Assembly (NCBI RefSeq): GCF_030148435.1
Contig: NZ_JASBTN010000079.1
Location: 62,001-126,000, forward strand
DNA from: Aliiroseovarius sp.
Lineage (GTDB): Bacteria > Pseudomonadota > Alphaproteobacteria > Rhodobacterales > Rhodobacteraceae
Reading direction: 5' to 3'
Length of the DNA stretch: 64,000 bases
A model generated the notes under the pieces. The model saw only the letters and a program-made list of their open reading frames with translations. It made no database searches and had not been told where the DNA came from. Of this stretch, positions 54,613 through 63,596 are shown piece by piece. The translations under genes and the position numbers were made by a program. The stretch's first letter is position 1. The number at the start of each line of letters is the position of its first letter.

Positions 54613-54885
54613 GGCAAGCAGCAAGACAGGCTGTCGGCCCTGACGAAACACCCACCCCACCCCTCGCTCCCTCGTCAGGTGCCGGCAGCCCACCTTTCCT
54701 GAGACGAGTTGTCTTGCACGAGACCAAGGGCGTTTCGGCTTGTTGTTGAGACACGGCAATCAGGCGAAGTGCACGGAACTGGTTGAAGTTGTAGGCGTTT
54801 CGAAATCAAGTTGTATCCCAACTTAATCTCGAAACGCTTCGGTAAATGGTACTACGCCCCGGGCATGTCCCGGGGCTTGTTTTTT
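54613..54885 (+). ncRNA. Candidate structured small RNA, unassigned
   Basis: About 273 bases between a promoter-like element and an intrinsic terminator, without a convincing reading frame. Nested pairings are perfect or nearly so: GCAAGACA (54621-54628) with TGTCTTGC (54710-54717); GGCTGTCGGC (54629-54638) with GCCGGCAGCC (54681-54690); CTGACGA (54640-54646) with TCGTCAG (54672-54678). The loop they enclose (54647-54671) is C-rich, ACCCACCCCACCCC then CGCTCCC, as in anti-Shine-Dalgarno small RNAs. A second hairpin pairs GCGTTTCGA (54795-54803) with TCGAAACGC (54829-54837), with AAGTTG/CAACTT inside. It shows no tmRNA, 6S, RNase P or SRP signature that I know. Confidence 0.55.
54855..54885 (+). 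terminator. Intrinsic terminator of the structured RNA
   Basis: GCCCCGGG (54856-54863) and CCCGGGGC (54869-54876) form an eight-bp stem with a CATGT loop, followed by TTGTTTTTT. It ends 80 bases before the next gene, whose own start is therefore served by another promoter or by read-through. Confidence 0.85.
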
Positions 54886-54966
54886 ATGGTGCCCGGGGTG
54901 TCTCGGGGCTTGCGCTGGGGGCCAAGGTTTCGGATAACATGCCCAGCCCTATCAAGGAGTCGATCC

Positions 54967-55278
54967 ATGCGCGCCCGTATCTATCAACCCGCCCGCAACG
55001 CCATGTCCTCGGGCATGGGCAAGACGCGGGTCTGGCTGTTGGAATTTGCCAATGACGAGGCGCGCGAGATTGATCCGCTGATGGGCTGGACCGGCTCGGG
55101 TGACACGCAAAGCCAGGTGCGCCTGCGCTTTGACAGCAAGGAGGCCGCACTGGCCTATGCCGAGGCCAAGGGGATCGAAGCCACGGTGACTGAGCCCCAC
55201 AAGCGCGTGGCGAACATCCGTCAGGGCGGCTATGGCGAGAATTTCGCCACCAACCGCCGCGGTCCCTGGACCCACTGA
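54967..55278 (+). CDS. NDUFS4-like ETC complex I subunit
   Basis: A 103-residue protein of the ETC_C1_NDUFA4/NDUFS4 family, the accessory subunit of respiratory complex I found in alphaproteobacteria and mitochondria. Typical blocks are [38 protein letters not shown] and the end GPWTH. The ATG at 54967 follows AAGGAG. Longer readings into the terminator region are rejected. It stands apart from a nuo operon, as is common for this gene. Confidence 0.92.
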   Translation: MRARIYQPARNAMSSGMGKTRVWLLEFANDEAREIDPLMGWTGSGDTQSQVRLRFDSKEAALAYAEAKGIEATVTEPHKRVANIRQGGYGENFATNRRGPWTH

Positions 55279-55384
55279 AGCCACAGGGCCGGGGGCGGGC
55301 GATCCGCTTTGCCGGTCCGTCTGCCGATGCGCGCCCGGTTTTCCGGATGCTTTCTGCCTGTGACATTTCGCCCCGGGAGCGGTC

Positions 55385-56143
55385 TCAGCCGTTCAGGAAC
55401 ATGCGCGCGGCGGCTTCGAATTCACGCGGCTTCTCGGCATGCAGCCAATGGCCGGTGCCAGGAATCTTGGCCTGTCTGGCATTCGGGAACAGCCGTTTGA
55501 TCAGCGGACGGTGTTCTGCCAGCACGTAATCCGAATTCGCCCCGGCCAGGAACAGGGCAGGGCCGTCGAACCGGCCACTCACAGCCGGGAAGCCGGTGAT
55601 CTTTTCCATGTCGCGTTCCAGCACTTCGAGGTTCAGCATCCAGCGCTGCCCCTTCACGTCCAGCGACTGCAGCAGGAAGGCGCGCACGTCGGGTTCCGGG
55701 ATGGCGGCCTCCAGCGCCGCGTTGGCCTGGCTGCGCGTGGGGGTCAGTGTCAGGTCCAGCGCGCGCATGGCGTGGATCAGGTGCACCTGAGTGTGACTGT
55801 AGGCGACCGGCGCGATGTCCGCCACCAGCAAGCGGCGCACCCGGTCCGGGCTGTCCAGCGACAGCACCATCGCGGCCTTGCCGCCCATCGAATGGCCGAT
55901 CACATCCGCCTCGCCACCGATCGCATCCACCACCTCGCCCAGGTCGGCGCCCAGGTCGTGGTAATCGTGGCTTTCTTCCCAGCGGCTGGCGCCGTGGTTG
56001 CGCATGTCCACCGTGACCACCCGGCGGTCGTCTGCCAGACGGCGGGCGATCACGCCCCAATTGCGGCCGGACCCGTAAAGGCCGTGCACGATCAGGATGG
56101 GCGGGCGGGTGGCGTCGTCGCCGAAGGTCTGCATCTCCAACAT
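55385..56143 (-). CDS. Alpha/beta hydrolase, YbfF-like esterase
   Basis: A 252-residue hydrolase. The oxyanion block HGLYGSGRNWG (about residue 20), the nucleophile elbow GHSMGGKAAM (about 85) and the catalytic histidine in GTGHWLHAE (about 230) match the YbfF/ABHD11 group. YbfF cleaves short acyl-CoA or acyl esters; the substrate here is unknown. It converges with the complex I subunit gene. Confidence 0.88.
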   Translation of the reverse strand: MLEMQTFGDDATRPPILIVHGLYGSGRNWGVIARRLADDRRVVTVDMRNHGASRWEESHDYHDLGADLGEVVDAIGGEADVIGHSMGGKAAMVLSLDSPDRVRRLLVADIAPVAYSHTQVHLIHAMRALDLTLTPTRSQANAALEAAIPEPDVRAFLLQSLDVKGQRWMLNLEVLERDMEKITGFPAVSGRFDGPALFLAGANSDYVLAEHRPLIKRLFPNARQAKIPGTGHWLHAEKPREFEAAARMFLNG

Positions 56144-56219
56144 GGTCCCGACATAGCGCAGGGCGGTTGAGGCGGAAAGCCCTCTCCGCTAGGGTCGCGC
56201 CGCAACGAGAGGACACGAG

Positions 56220-56582
56220 ATGGATCTGGACCCCCGGGTGGAAATCCTGACCCGGTTGATGGAGGAACGCCTGGGTCTTGGCGGGGAGGGGTTCGCGGCC
56301 AAGCTGGCCCGGGCCGGACGCCGCCTGCCGCGTCGTATCCGCCGTGACGGGGCGCTGATTGTCGACGCGCTGTCCCTGCAAGCCCACCCGAAACTGTCGC
56401 GCCAGCTCGACGCGGCGCGGCTGGATCGCTCGCTGACCCATGTCGAACGCCACCTGCGCGGCATCGACCCGTGGGACCGGCGCAAGGGGATTGTTCTGAA
56501 CTGGCTCGCCGGGATTGCCTTCAGCCTGCTGGTGGTGGCCGCCCTGTTTGTTGCCGCGCTGCGCTGGCGTGGGCTGATCTGA
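56220..56582 (+). CDS. Small protein with C-terminal membrane anchor
   Basis: A 120-residue protein with a basic, helical first part (residues 1-85, many Arg and Leu) and one membrane helix at about 92-115 (WLAGIAFSLLVVAALFVAAL). The tail-anchored layout suggests an inner-membrane protein facing the cytosol. No family recognised. GAGAGGACACGAG precedes the ATG. Confidence 0.72.
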   Translation: MDLDPRVEILTRLMEERLGLGGEGFAAKLARAGRRLPRRIRRDGALIVDALSLQAHPKLSRQLDAARLDRSLTHVERHLRGIDPWDRRKGIVLNWLAGIAFSLLVVAALFVAALRWRGLI

Positions 56583-56675
56583 GCCTTCGCAACCGGTCCG
56601 GCCACGGCGTCGGGGCGGTTTGCCTTCCGGCGCGCCGGCGCTAGGATGAACGCGGTTCATGAACAGGAGGTCCGG

Positions 56676-57257
56676 ATGAGCGAAAAGACCAAGGCACGGC
56701 GCGCGGCCCTGGGTCAGGCCCTGGTGGACGCGGCCGAGCGCGGCGTGGTCGCCGGTGGTCTGGCCTCGGTCAAGGCGCGGGATCTGGCGGCGGAGGCAGG
56801 CTGTTCCCTGGGCGCGATCTACAATGTCTACCCCGACCTTCCGACCCTGTTCATGGAGGTGAACGCGCGGACCTTCGCGGAGCTGGACGCGGCCCTTTCC
56901 GCCAGCCAGGACGGGCAGGCAACCCCGCGCGAGGCGCTGGTCGCCATGGCGCTGGCCTACCTGGACTATGCGGAGGCCCATACCAACCGCTGGCGCGCTT
57001 TGTTTGACCTGGAATTGCCGGACGATCCCGCCCTATCGGACTGGTACCTGACCCGGCTGCGCGGGCTCTTTTCCCATATCGGGCGGGCGCTTGCGCAGCT
57101 CTGGCCCGACCGTGACAGGGCCGAGATCGAGATGATGACCCGCACCTTGTTTTCCTCGGTGCACGGAATCGTGCTTCTGGGGTTGGAACGGCGGTTTTCC
57201 AATATTCCGCCCGAAGAGGTCGGGCGCATGATCCGTGGTTTGCTGGCGGAAATCTGA
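56676..57257 (+). CDS. TetR-family transcriptional regulator
   Basis: A 193-residue regulator. The N-terminal helix-turn-helix is VKARDLAAEAGCSLGAIYNVYPDLPTLF (about 35-63), written here with its key residues. The helical effector domain follows. The AGGAGG at 56665-56670 supports the ATG at 56676. No operator is visible and the neighbours are not obviously co-regulated, so the target is unknown. Confidence 0.88.
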   Translation: MSEKTKARRAALGQALVDAAERGVVAGGLASVKARDLAAEAGCSLGAIYNVYPDLPTLFMEVNARTFAELDAALSASQDGQATPREALVAMALAYLDYAEAHTNRWRALFDLELPDDPALSDWYLTRLRGLFSHIGRALAQLWPDRDRAEIEMMTRTLFSSVHGIVLLGLERRFSNIPPEEVGRMIRGLLAEI

Positions 57258-57398
57258 GGTTGGAGCGTTCTGACCGGCGTTCGGGAAAGCTCCTCCGTCC
57301 GGGCCGAAAAACGAGAAGCTGCTTGAGGAGTTCACCGCCAAGCCGAGGCCTGGAGGCTCCGGGGAGGGCAGGCAGGCGGGCAGGCCTGCAGGCAAAGA

Positions 57399-57425
57399 AA
57401 AAGGGCCCCGCTGGGGGCCCTTTTG
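57399..57425 (-). terminator. Bidirectional terminator between tetR-like gene and glyA
   Basis: AAGGGCCCC and GGGGCCCTT form a nine-bp stem with A tracts on the left and T tracts on the right. It can end glyA (minus strand, 18 bases after its stop) and the TetR gene. Confidence 0.85.
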
Positions 57426-57442
57426 TCTGTTCGGCAATCCGC

Positions 57443-58735
57443 TTACAGGTTCGGATACATCGGGAAGCGGGCGCAAAGCGCGGCGACCTTGCCACGCACG
57501 GCCTCCTCCACCGCCCCGTTGCCATCCGCGCCATTGGCGGCCAGACCGTCCACGACCTCGATGATCAGATCCCCGATCTCGCGGAATTCTGCCTCGCCAA
57601 AGCCACGGGTGGTGCCGGCGGGGGTGCCCAGACGGATGCCCGAGGTCACGGTCGGTTTTTCCGGGTCAAACGGAATGCCGTTCTTGTTGGTGGTGATATG
57701 CGCGCGGCCCAGGGCGGCGTCCACGATGTTGCCGGTCACGCCTTTCGGACGCAGGTCCACCAGCATCAGGTGGGTGTCGGTGCCGCCGGACACGATATCC
57801 AACCCGCCCTTGACCAGCTGGTCGGCCAGAGCCACGGCATTTGCGCGCACGGCTTTCTGGTAGTCTTTGAACTCCGGCTTCAGCGCCTCGCCGAAGGCCG
57901 CGGCCTTGCCGGCGATGACATGCATAAGCGGACCGCCCTGGATGCCCGGGAAAATGGCCGAGTTGACCTTCTTGGCGATTGCCTCGTCATTGGTCAGGAT
58001 CATGCCACCACGCGGGCCGCGCAGGGTCTTGTGGGTGGTGGTGGTGGCAACATGGGCATGTGGGAAGGGCGAGGGGTGTTCGTCGGCCGCGATCAGACCG
58101 GCGATATGGGCCATGTCGACCATCAGGTAGGCGCCAACCGAATCGGCAATCTCGCGGAACCGGGCGAAGTCGATGACGCGCGGGATGGCCGAACCACCGG
58201 CGATGATCAGCTTGGGCTGGTGCTCGGTCGCCAGCGCCTGGATCTGGTCATAGTCGATCAGGCTGTCTTCCCTGCGCACGCCGTAATGCACCGCGTTGAA
58301 CCACTTGCCCGACTGGTTCGGACGGGCGCCGTGGGTCAGGTGGCCACCGGCCGACAGGTCCATGCCAAGGATGGTGTCGCCGGGCTGGATCAGCGCCTGG
58401 AACACACCCTGGTTGGCCTGGCTGCCCGAGTTCGGCTGAACATTGGCAAATTCGCAGCCGAACAGCTGTTTGGCACGGTCGATCGCCAGGTTCTCGGCCA
58501 CGTCAACGTACTGGCAGCCACCATAGTAGCGACGGCCCGGGTAGCCCTCGGCGTATTTGTTGGTCAAGACCGAGCCCTGCGCCTCCATCACGGCGGCGGA
58601 AACGATGTTCTCGGACGCGATCAGCTCGATCTCGTCGCGCTGGCGGCCAAGCTCATCGGTCATGGCGCCGAACAGCTCGGGGTCACGGGTCGACAGGGAT
58701 TCGGTGAAGAAACCGGGGTCGCGGGTGGTGGTCAT
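57443..58735 (-). CDS. glyA: Serine hydroxymethyltransferase
   Basis: A 430-residue PLP enzyme that interconverts serine and glycine with tetrahydrofolate. The Schiff-base lysine lies in [14 protein letters not shown] (about 240), [11 protein letters not shown] is the start of the fold, and [11 protein letters not shown] binds the cofactor. The ATG at 58735 precedes TTTRDPGFF; longer readings upstream are rejected. The upstream region shared with nadK carries repeated GGAAACA motifs. Confidence 0.96.
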   Translation of the reverse strand: MTTTRDPGFFTESLSTRDPELFGAMTDELGRQRDEIELIASENIVSAAVMEAQGSVLTNKYAEGYPGRRYYGGCQYVDVAENLAIDRAKQLFGCEFANVQPNSGSQANQGVFQALIQPGDTILGMDLSAGGHLTHGARPNQSGKWFNAVHYGVRREDSLIDYDQIQALATEHQPKLIIAGGSAIPRVIDFARFREIADSVGAYLMVDMAHIAGLIAADEHPSPFPHAHVATTTTHKTLRGPRGGMILTNDEAIAKKVNSAIFPGIQGGPLMHVIAGKAAAFGEALKPEFKDYQKAVRANAVALADQLVKGGLDIVSGGTDTHLMLVDLRPKGVTGNIVDAALGRAHITTNKNGIPFDPEKPTVTSGIRLGTPAGTTRGFGEAEFREIGDLIIEVVDGLAANGADGNGAVEEAVRGKVAALCARFPMYPNL

Positions 58736-58771
58736 GTGCGTTTTCCTTGGGTAAGGCGACTGGATTGCTGA

Positions 58772-58898
58772 TTTCCTATCGGAAACATATCGGGGCGCAA
58801 AGAGCGGAATGCGACCAACTGCCGGAAAGACGCGGCATCTCTGGCGCTTCGCGGAAACATGTGGTTGTTTCGGAAACAGGGGGCAAGACAGGAAACAG
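58772..58898. promoter_or_regulatory. Repeated GGAAACA motifs between glyA and nadK
   Basis: GGAAACA occurs at 58781-58787, 58853-58859, 58872-58878 and 58891-58897. The third forms the inverted repeat TGTTTC-G-GAAACA (58866-58878), and the first is opposed by TTTCC (58772-58776). This is between divergent glyA and nadK starts and could be a binding region for an unknown regulator. Confidence 0.45.
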
Positions 58899-58901
58899 CC
58901 T

Positions 58902-59663
58902 ATGAGTCGCAATATCGCATTCGTGGCCTCGAACACGGACGTGTCCCGCGAGGCACGCGCCGAGCTGGTCTCGCGCTACGGCGACGTGGCGCCGGACAGG
59001 GCCGATATCATTGTCGCGCTCGGGGGCGACGGTTTCATGTTGCAGACCCTGCACGAGACCCAATCCCTGCCCGCGCCGGTCTATGGCATGAACTGCGGCA
59101 CCGTCGGCTTCCTGATGAACAAATACAGCCCGGACGGGTTGATCGACCGGCTGTTTGCCGCCGAGGAAGAGGTGATCAACCCGCTGTCGATGCGCGCCGA
59201 GTGCCGGGATGGCTCGGTGCATGAGGCATTGGCGATCAACGAGGTCTCCCTGCTGCGCGCAGGCCCCCAGGCGGCCAAGCTGCGCATCAGCGTGGATGGC
59301 AAGGTGCGGCTGGAGGAGCTCGTCTGCGATGGCGCGCTGCTGTGCACGCCCGCCGGTTCGACCGCCTACAACTATTCCGCTCACGGGCCGATTCTGCCGA
59401 TCGGCTCGGACGTGCTGGCGCTGACCGCCATGTCCGCCTTTCGCCCGCGCCGCTGGCGTGGCGCGCTGCTGCCCAAGACCGCCGTGGTGCGCTTTGATGT
59501 GCTGCAGGGCGAAAAACGCCCGGTCATGGCGGATGCGGACAGCCGGTCGGTGCGCGACGTGACTTCGGTCGAGATCCGCTCGGAAGAGGCGATCAGGCAC
59601 CGCATCCTGTTCGATCCCGGCCACGGGCTGGAAGAGCGGCTGATTCGCGAACAGTTCGTCTGA
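58902..59663 (+). CDS. nadK: NAD kinase
   Basis: A 253-residue cytosolic kinase that phosphorylates NAD to NADP. The GGDG motif appears as ALGGDGFML (about residue 43), and [10 protein letters not shown] and [11 protein letters not shown] are the next family blocks. The ATG at 58902 is used. It is short, as in other alphaproteobacterial NadK proteins. It diverges from glyA. Confidence 0.95.
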   Translation: MSRNIAFVASNTDVSREARAELVSRYGDVAPDRADIIVALGGDGFMLQTLHETQSLPAPVYGMNCGTVGFLMNKYSPDGLIDRLFAAEEEVINPLSMRAECRDGSVHEALAINEVSLLRAGPQAAKLRISVDGKVRLEELVCDGALLCTPAGSTAYNYSAHGPILPIGSDVLALTAMSAFRPRRWRGALLPKTAVVRFDVLQGEKRPVMADADSRSVRDVTSVEIRSEEAIRHRILFDPGHGLEERLIREQFV

Positions 59664-59718
59664 GCAGGCAGGGCACAGGCCACAAGGGATAAGTTAGGGT
59701 GGGTCGGCTTCCGGCTTT

Positions 59719-61275
59719 TCAGCCCTTGTCGCGGTCCTCCCGCAGCCAGGCCTCGCGCTTGCGATAGATCGTCGAGGGCGAGACATCCAGCGCCCGGGCC
59801 GCACGCGGGATCGACCCGCCGTGGGTGTGAATCACCGCCTCGATCACATCGCGTTCGATTTCGGCCAGGGTGCGGCCGTGGATCGGCACGTGGGAACCGG
59901 CCTGGCCCGCCTGGTCGGCGAAGCCACGGGTGTCGGCGCTCAGTTCCTCGGGCAACATATGCGCTTCGACCGTCGCGGCGTCATGGTTCAGCACCACGTT
60001 CCAGATCACGTTCAGAAGCTGGCGCACATTGCCCGGCCACTTGTGGCGCAACAAGATGCCCTGTGCCTCCGGGCTGAAACCGGCAAAGCCACGCCCCTCG
60101 CGGGCGGAGAGATGCTTCAGCCGTGCCTGGGCAATCTCCAGCACGTCCCTGTCGCGGGTGCGCAGCGGGGGCATGGTCAGCGTTGCCACATGCAGCCGAT
60201 AGAAGAGGTCGACGCGCAGCCGGCCCTCCTCCATCTCGACAAAGGGGTCGCGTGCGGTGGAACAGATCACCCGGATGGCCGTGCGGTGGGGCTGACCGGG
60301 ATCCGACGCCGCGCAGCGTTGCAGGACGCGCAGGAATTGCGCCTGCACCGGAGGGGAGAGGTTGCAGATCTCGTCCAGGTACAGCGTTCCGTCGCGGGCG
60401 AGATGAAGCAGCGGTTCGGCGCCCGGTGTGCCGGGCTGCCCAGCCAGGCCCAGCAGGTCGCGTTCGATCGTCTCCGTGCGCAGGGCGGCGCAGTCCACCG
60501 GAACGAAGCTTGCCTGTCGGCGCGCCGAGCGCGCATGGATATCGCGCGCGAGGGCTTCTTTTCCGGCGCCATGTTCGCCCTGGATGAACACCGTCGCGTC
60601 AGAGCGCGCCACGGCCTCCACCTTGTCCAGCACCGCCGACATGCTGGGGGAGCCGCCGATCAGACAGATTGCATCCATATCCGTATCGCGCGACACGACC
60701 CCCAGCGGGGCGACCGGCGGTTCGGTCATCGTCGACGGGCCGGGCGGTGGCGCAACGGTTGCCGACAGGGTGGCGGGGGTCGGCGCCTTCGGGGGCGACG
60801 CTACCGCGACGCTCCCGCTGCGCGCGCCGGCGGGTGGGCGGCACTGGCGCAATGCGCTTTCAACCGTCTTGCTGAGCCGGACGCGGCTGAAAGGGGTGAA
60901 CAGGCAGTCGAAGGCGCCGTTGCGCATGGCTTCGGCGGCATCGTTGATCTCGTCATTATTGGCAACCACCACGATCGTGGTCTCCGGCACGCGGGTCAGC
61001 CAGTCCTTCACATCCGCAAGCGTCGAGGCGCCGTCGAGCCGCAGCGGCAGGAAGGCGAGCTGCGGCAGCTGCGTGTCGAAAATGGCCCGTGCATCCTCCA
61101 GCGAGGCGGCCCGCAGGATCCGCAGGCCATGGTTCAGGAACGGATCGTCGGGAAACAACCAGGCCTGTTCCCGGGTGCCCACGGCCAGAACCTTGATTGC
61201 GCCATCCACGCCGCCTCCCCGCGGCGCAGGCTCGGGACTATGGCTCGGCTCACTGTTCAACTGCATGACCTTCAT
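59719..61275 (-). CDS. NtrC-like AAA+ activator with degenerate receiver and no GAFTGA loop
   Basis: A 518-residue protein. Residues about 27-145 resemble a response-regulator receiver, but the acceptor Asp and the conserved Lys are not in place (LAFLPLRLD and LFTPFS). A proline-rich linker follows. The AAA+ domain (about 205-435) has Walker A GEHGAGKE (233-240) and Walker B DGTLYLDEI (about 295-303). The stretch between them is shortened and lacks the GAFTGA loop that touches sigma-54. A Fis-type helix-turn-helix ends the protein. It may act without sigma-54. It lies between nadK and prpE, converging with nadK. Confidence 0.88.
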   Translation of the reverse strand: MKVMQLNSEPSHSPEPAPRGGGVDGAIKVLAVGTREQAWLFPDDPFLNHGLRILRAASLEDARAIFDTQLPQLAFLPLRLDGASTLADVKDWLTRVPETTIVVVANNDEINDAAEAMRNGAFDCLFTPFSRVRLSKTVESALRQCRPPAGARSGSVAVASPPKAPTPATLSATVAPPPGPSTMTEPPVAPLGVVSRDTDMDAICLIGGSPSMSAVLDKVEAVARSDATVFIQGEHGAGKEALARDIHARSARRQASFVPVDCAALRTETIERDLLGLAGQPGTPGAEPLLHLARDGTLYLDEICNLSPPVQAQFLRVLQRCAASDPGQPHRTAIRVICSTARDPFVEMEEGRLRVDLFYRLHVATLTMPPLRTRDRDVLEIAQARLKHLSAREGRGFAGFSPEAQGILLRHKWPGNVRQLLNVIWNVVLNHDAATVEAHMLPEELSADTRGFADQAGQAGSHVPIHGRTLAEIERDVIEAVIHTHGGSIPRAARALDVSPSTIYRKREAWLREDRDKG

Positions 61276-61345
61276 TTTGGCAACCTACGGCGGACAGTTT
61301 CACCCGGATCGGTTGAGCATTCTTTAAATATCACGTCCAACGAAT

Positions 61346-61386
61346 AAAAAAACCACCCTCGGGCAGGCCCAGGGGTGGTTTTTCAC
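61346..61386 (-). terminator. Bidirectional terminator after prpE
   Basis: AAACCACCC and GGGTGGTTT form the stem around a CTGGGCCTGCCCG-type inner hairpin, with A and T runs on both sides. It lies about 20 bases after the prpE stop. Confidence 0.85.
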
Positions 61387-61404
61387 CGATTGTGGCGGTG
61401 GATC

Positions 61405-63297
61405 TTATGCTTTCGAGTAGCCCATGTCGCTCAACGCTTCGCGAATCTCGTCCAGAATCGCGGGGTCATCGATGGTCGCGGGCATCTTGTATTCCTTGCC
61501 ATCTGCGATCGACACCATGGTCGCGCGCAGAATTTTGCCGGACCGCGTCTTGGGCAGGCGATCCACCACCGCGCAGAGCTTGAAGGCCGCCACGGGGCCG
61601 ATCTTTTCGCGCACCAGCTTGACGCATTCTGCGGTGACTTCGGCATCCGGGCGGTCGGCGCCGGCGTTCAGGCAGACAAGCCCCAGCGGCAACTGGCCCT
61701 TCAGCTGGTCGGTCACGCCGATCACCGCGCATTCGGCCACGTCGGGATGCGAGGCCAGCACCTCTTCCATCGCGCCGGTGGACAGGCGGTGGCCTGCCAC
61801 GTTGATCACGTCATCGGTGCGCGCCATGATATAGACATAGCCGTCCTCGTCCTTGTAGCCCGCGTCGCCGGTCTCATAGTAGCCGGGGAAAGTGTTGAGG
61901 TAGCTCTTCTTGAACCGGTCCTCGGCGTTCCACAGGGTTGGCAGCGTGCCCGGCGGCAGCGGCAGCTTGATCGCGATGGCGCCCAGTTCTCCGGCGGGCA
62001 TCGGGTGGCCGCCTTCGTCCAGGATGTCGACCTGGAAGCCCGGCATCGGCACCGAGGGCGAGCCCAGCTTGACCGGCAGCTCCTCGATCCCCAGCGGGTT
62101 GGCGGCGATGGCAAAGCCGGTCTCGGTCTGCCACCAGTGGTCGATCACCGGCACCTTCAACTGGTCCTGCGCCCAGACGATCGTGTCGGGGTCGGCGCGT
62201 TCACCGGCCAGGTAAACCTGTTTCAGGCAGGACAGATCGTATTTCTTCACGAACTCGCCCTTCGGGTCTTCACGTTTCACGGCGCGGAAGGCGGTGGGGG
62301 CGGTGAAGAAGCTTTTCACATTATGCTCGGAAATCACCCGCCAGAACGTGCCCGCATCCGGCGTGCCGATTGGCTTGCCTTCAAAGACGATGGTGGTGTT
62401 GCCGGCGATCAGCGGCCCGTAGGTGATATAGGAGTGGCCCACGACCCAGCCCACGTCCGAGGCGGCCCAGAAGACTTCGCCGGGATCGACGTTGTAGAGG
62501 TTCTTCATGGTCCAGTTCAGGGCGACCAGGTGGCCGCCGGTGTGGCGGATCACGCCCTTGGGCTGGCCGGTGGTGCCGGAGGTATAGAGGATATAGGCCG
62601 GGTGGTTGCCTTCGACCGGCACGCAATCGGCCGGCGCAACGCCTTGCTGGGCCTCGTTCCAGTCGAAGTCGCGACCGGGGATCAGCTCGGCCGGGTGCTC
62701 TTCACGCTGCAGGATCAGAGTGAAGTCAGGCTTGTGCGCGGACAGCTCGATGGCACCGTCCAGCAGCGGCTTGTAGGGCACGATCCGGCCGGGCTCCAAC
62801 CCGCAGGAGGCGGCGATGATCGCCTTGGGCTGGGCGTCGTCGATGCGCACGGCCAGCTCGTTCGAGGCAAAGCCGCCAAAGACCACCGAATGCACCGCGC
62901 CGATGCGGGTCACGGCGAGCATGGCGACGAGCGCCTCGGCGACCATCGGCATGTAGATGATGACGCGGTCGCCTTTGGTCACACCCTTGGCCACCAGCGC
63001 ACCGGCCAGCGAGGCCACGCGATCTTTCAGCTGGGCATAGGTGATCTTCTCCTGACGGCCGGTGATCGGGCTGTCGTAGATCACGGCGACCTGGTCGGCC
63101 CGGCCGCCTTCGACGTGACGGTCCACAGCGTTCCAGCAGGTGTTGACCATGCCGTCTGAAAACCATTCGTACAGGGGGGCGTTCTCGTCAAACAGCGCTT
63201 TCGACGGGGCCTTGTCCCAGTCGATCGCCTGGGCGGCCTCCATCCAGAAGGCTTCCGGGTTCGCCTGCCAGGCTTCGTAGACGTCTTTGTATCCCAT
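61405..63297 (-). CDS. prpE: Propionyl-CoA synthetase (acyl-CoA ligase)
   Basis: A 630-residue ANL-family ligase. The adenylation motifs are YTSGTTGQPKG (about 250), YETGDAGYKDEDGY and the C-terminal catalytic lysine in KTRSGKILR (about 590). It starts with the PrpE-like MGYKDVYEAW. It activates propionate (possibly also acetate) to the CoA thioester. GAGGAGG precedes the ATG. The promoter region carries many TTTGCAAA-like motifs, which fits propionate-responsive control. Confidence 0.92.
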   Translation of the reverse strand: MGYKDVYEAWQANPEAFWMEAAQAIDWDKAPSKALFDENAPLYEWFSDGMVNTCWNAVDRHVEGGRADQVAVIYDSPITGRQEKITYAQLKDRVASLAGALVAKGVTKGDRVIIYMPMVAEALVAMLAVTRIGAVHSVVFGGFASNELAVRIDDAQPKAIIAASCGLEPGRIVPYKPLLDGAIELSAHKPDFTLILQREEHPAELIPGRDFDWNEAQQGVAPADCVPVEGNHPAYILYTSGTTGQPKGVIRHTGGHLVALNWTMKNLYNVDPGEVFWAASDVGWVVGHSYITYGPLIAGNTTIVFEGKPIGTPDAGTFWRVISEHNVKSFFTAPTAFRAVKREDPKGEFVKKYDLSCLKQVYLAGERADPDTIVWAQDQLKVPVIDHWWQTETGFAIAANPLGIEELPVKLGSPSVPMPGFQVDILDEGGHPMPAGELGAIAIKLPLPPGTLPTLWNAEDRFKKSYLNTFPGYYETGDAGYKDEDGYVYIMARTDDVINVAGHRLSTGAMEEVLASHPDVAECAVIGVTDQLKGQLPLGLVCLNAGADRPDAEVTAECVKLVREKIGPVAAFKLCAVVDRLPKTRSGKILRATMVSIADGKEYKMPATIDDPAILDEIREALSDMGYSKA

Positions 63298-63395
63298 GCG
63301 GTGTATCCTCCTCAGAACGCTTGAAACGGGTGTAGCGGGGGCAGGGAGGCCGGGGCAAGACCCGTGAGGCCCTGGGCGGCAATTCGGCGCAATAA

Positions 63396-63520
63396 TTTTG
63401 CAAGGTTTCGCTGATAGCGCCTGCAAATTTTTGCAAAGCCCTTGGGGATATGTGCTGAAATTTTGAAACTTGTCGTTTTTGCAAAACTGCAAATCATGCT
63501 TGCAAAATTTTCCCGCAAAG
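63396..63520. promoter_or_regulatory. Array of TTTGCAAA-like boxes upstream of prpE (ScfR/PccR type)
   Basis: Seven GCAAA or GCAAG cores lie in 125 bases: TTTTGCAA at 63396, CTGCAAAT at 63421, TTTGCAAA at 63430 and 63478, CTGCAAAT at 63487, TTGCAAAA at 63500 and CCCGCAAAG at 63512. The pair CTGCAAAT-T-TTTGCAAA (63421-63437) recurs in swapped order as TTTGCAAA-A-CTGCAAAT (63478-63494). TTTGCAAA repeats are the known target of the short-chain fatty acyl-CoA regulators such as PccR of Rhodobacter sphaeroides. The rest of 63298-63596 holds no gene. Confidence 0.75.
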
Positions 63521-63596
63521 ATTCGGCGCGGGGTGGGCGGGACATGTCGGGGAGGCGGGGGGGCGCCAGGTGCAGGCGGGCCGCCCCCTGAAGCGA

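Noticed and set aside
54613-54885. Identification of the structured RNA as tmRNA, 6S RNA, RNase P RNA or SRP RNA
   Set aside because: No tag-peptide frame or T-arm, no RNase P core GAGGAAAGTCC, no SRP GGAAGCAGCC loop, and no long interrupted 6S-type rod with end pairing were found on either strand.
54811-54966. Upstream extension of the NDUFS4-like gene
   Set aside because: It would run through the terminator of the structured RNA; the AAGGAG-served ATG at 54967 gives the normal family length.
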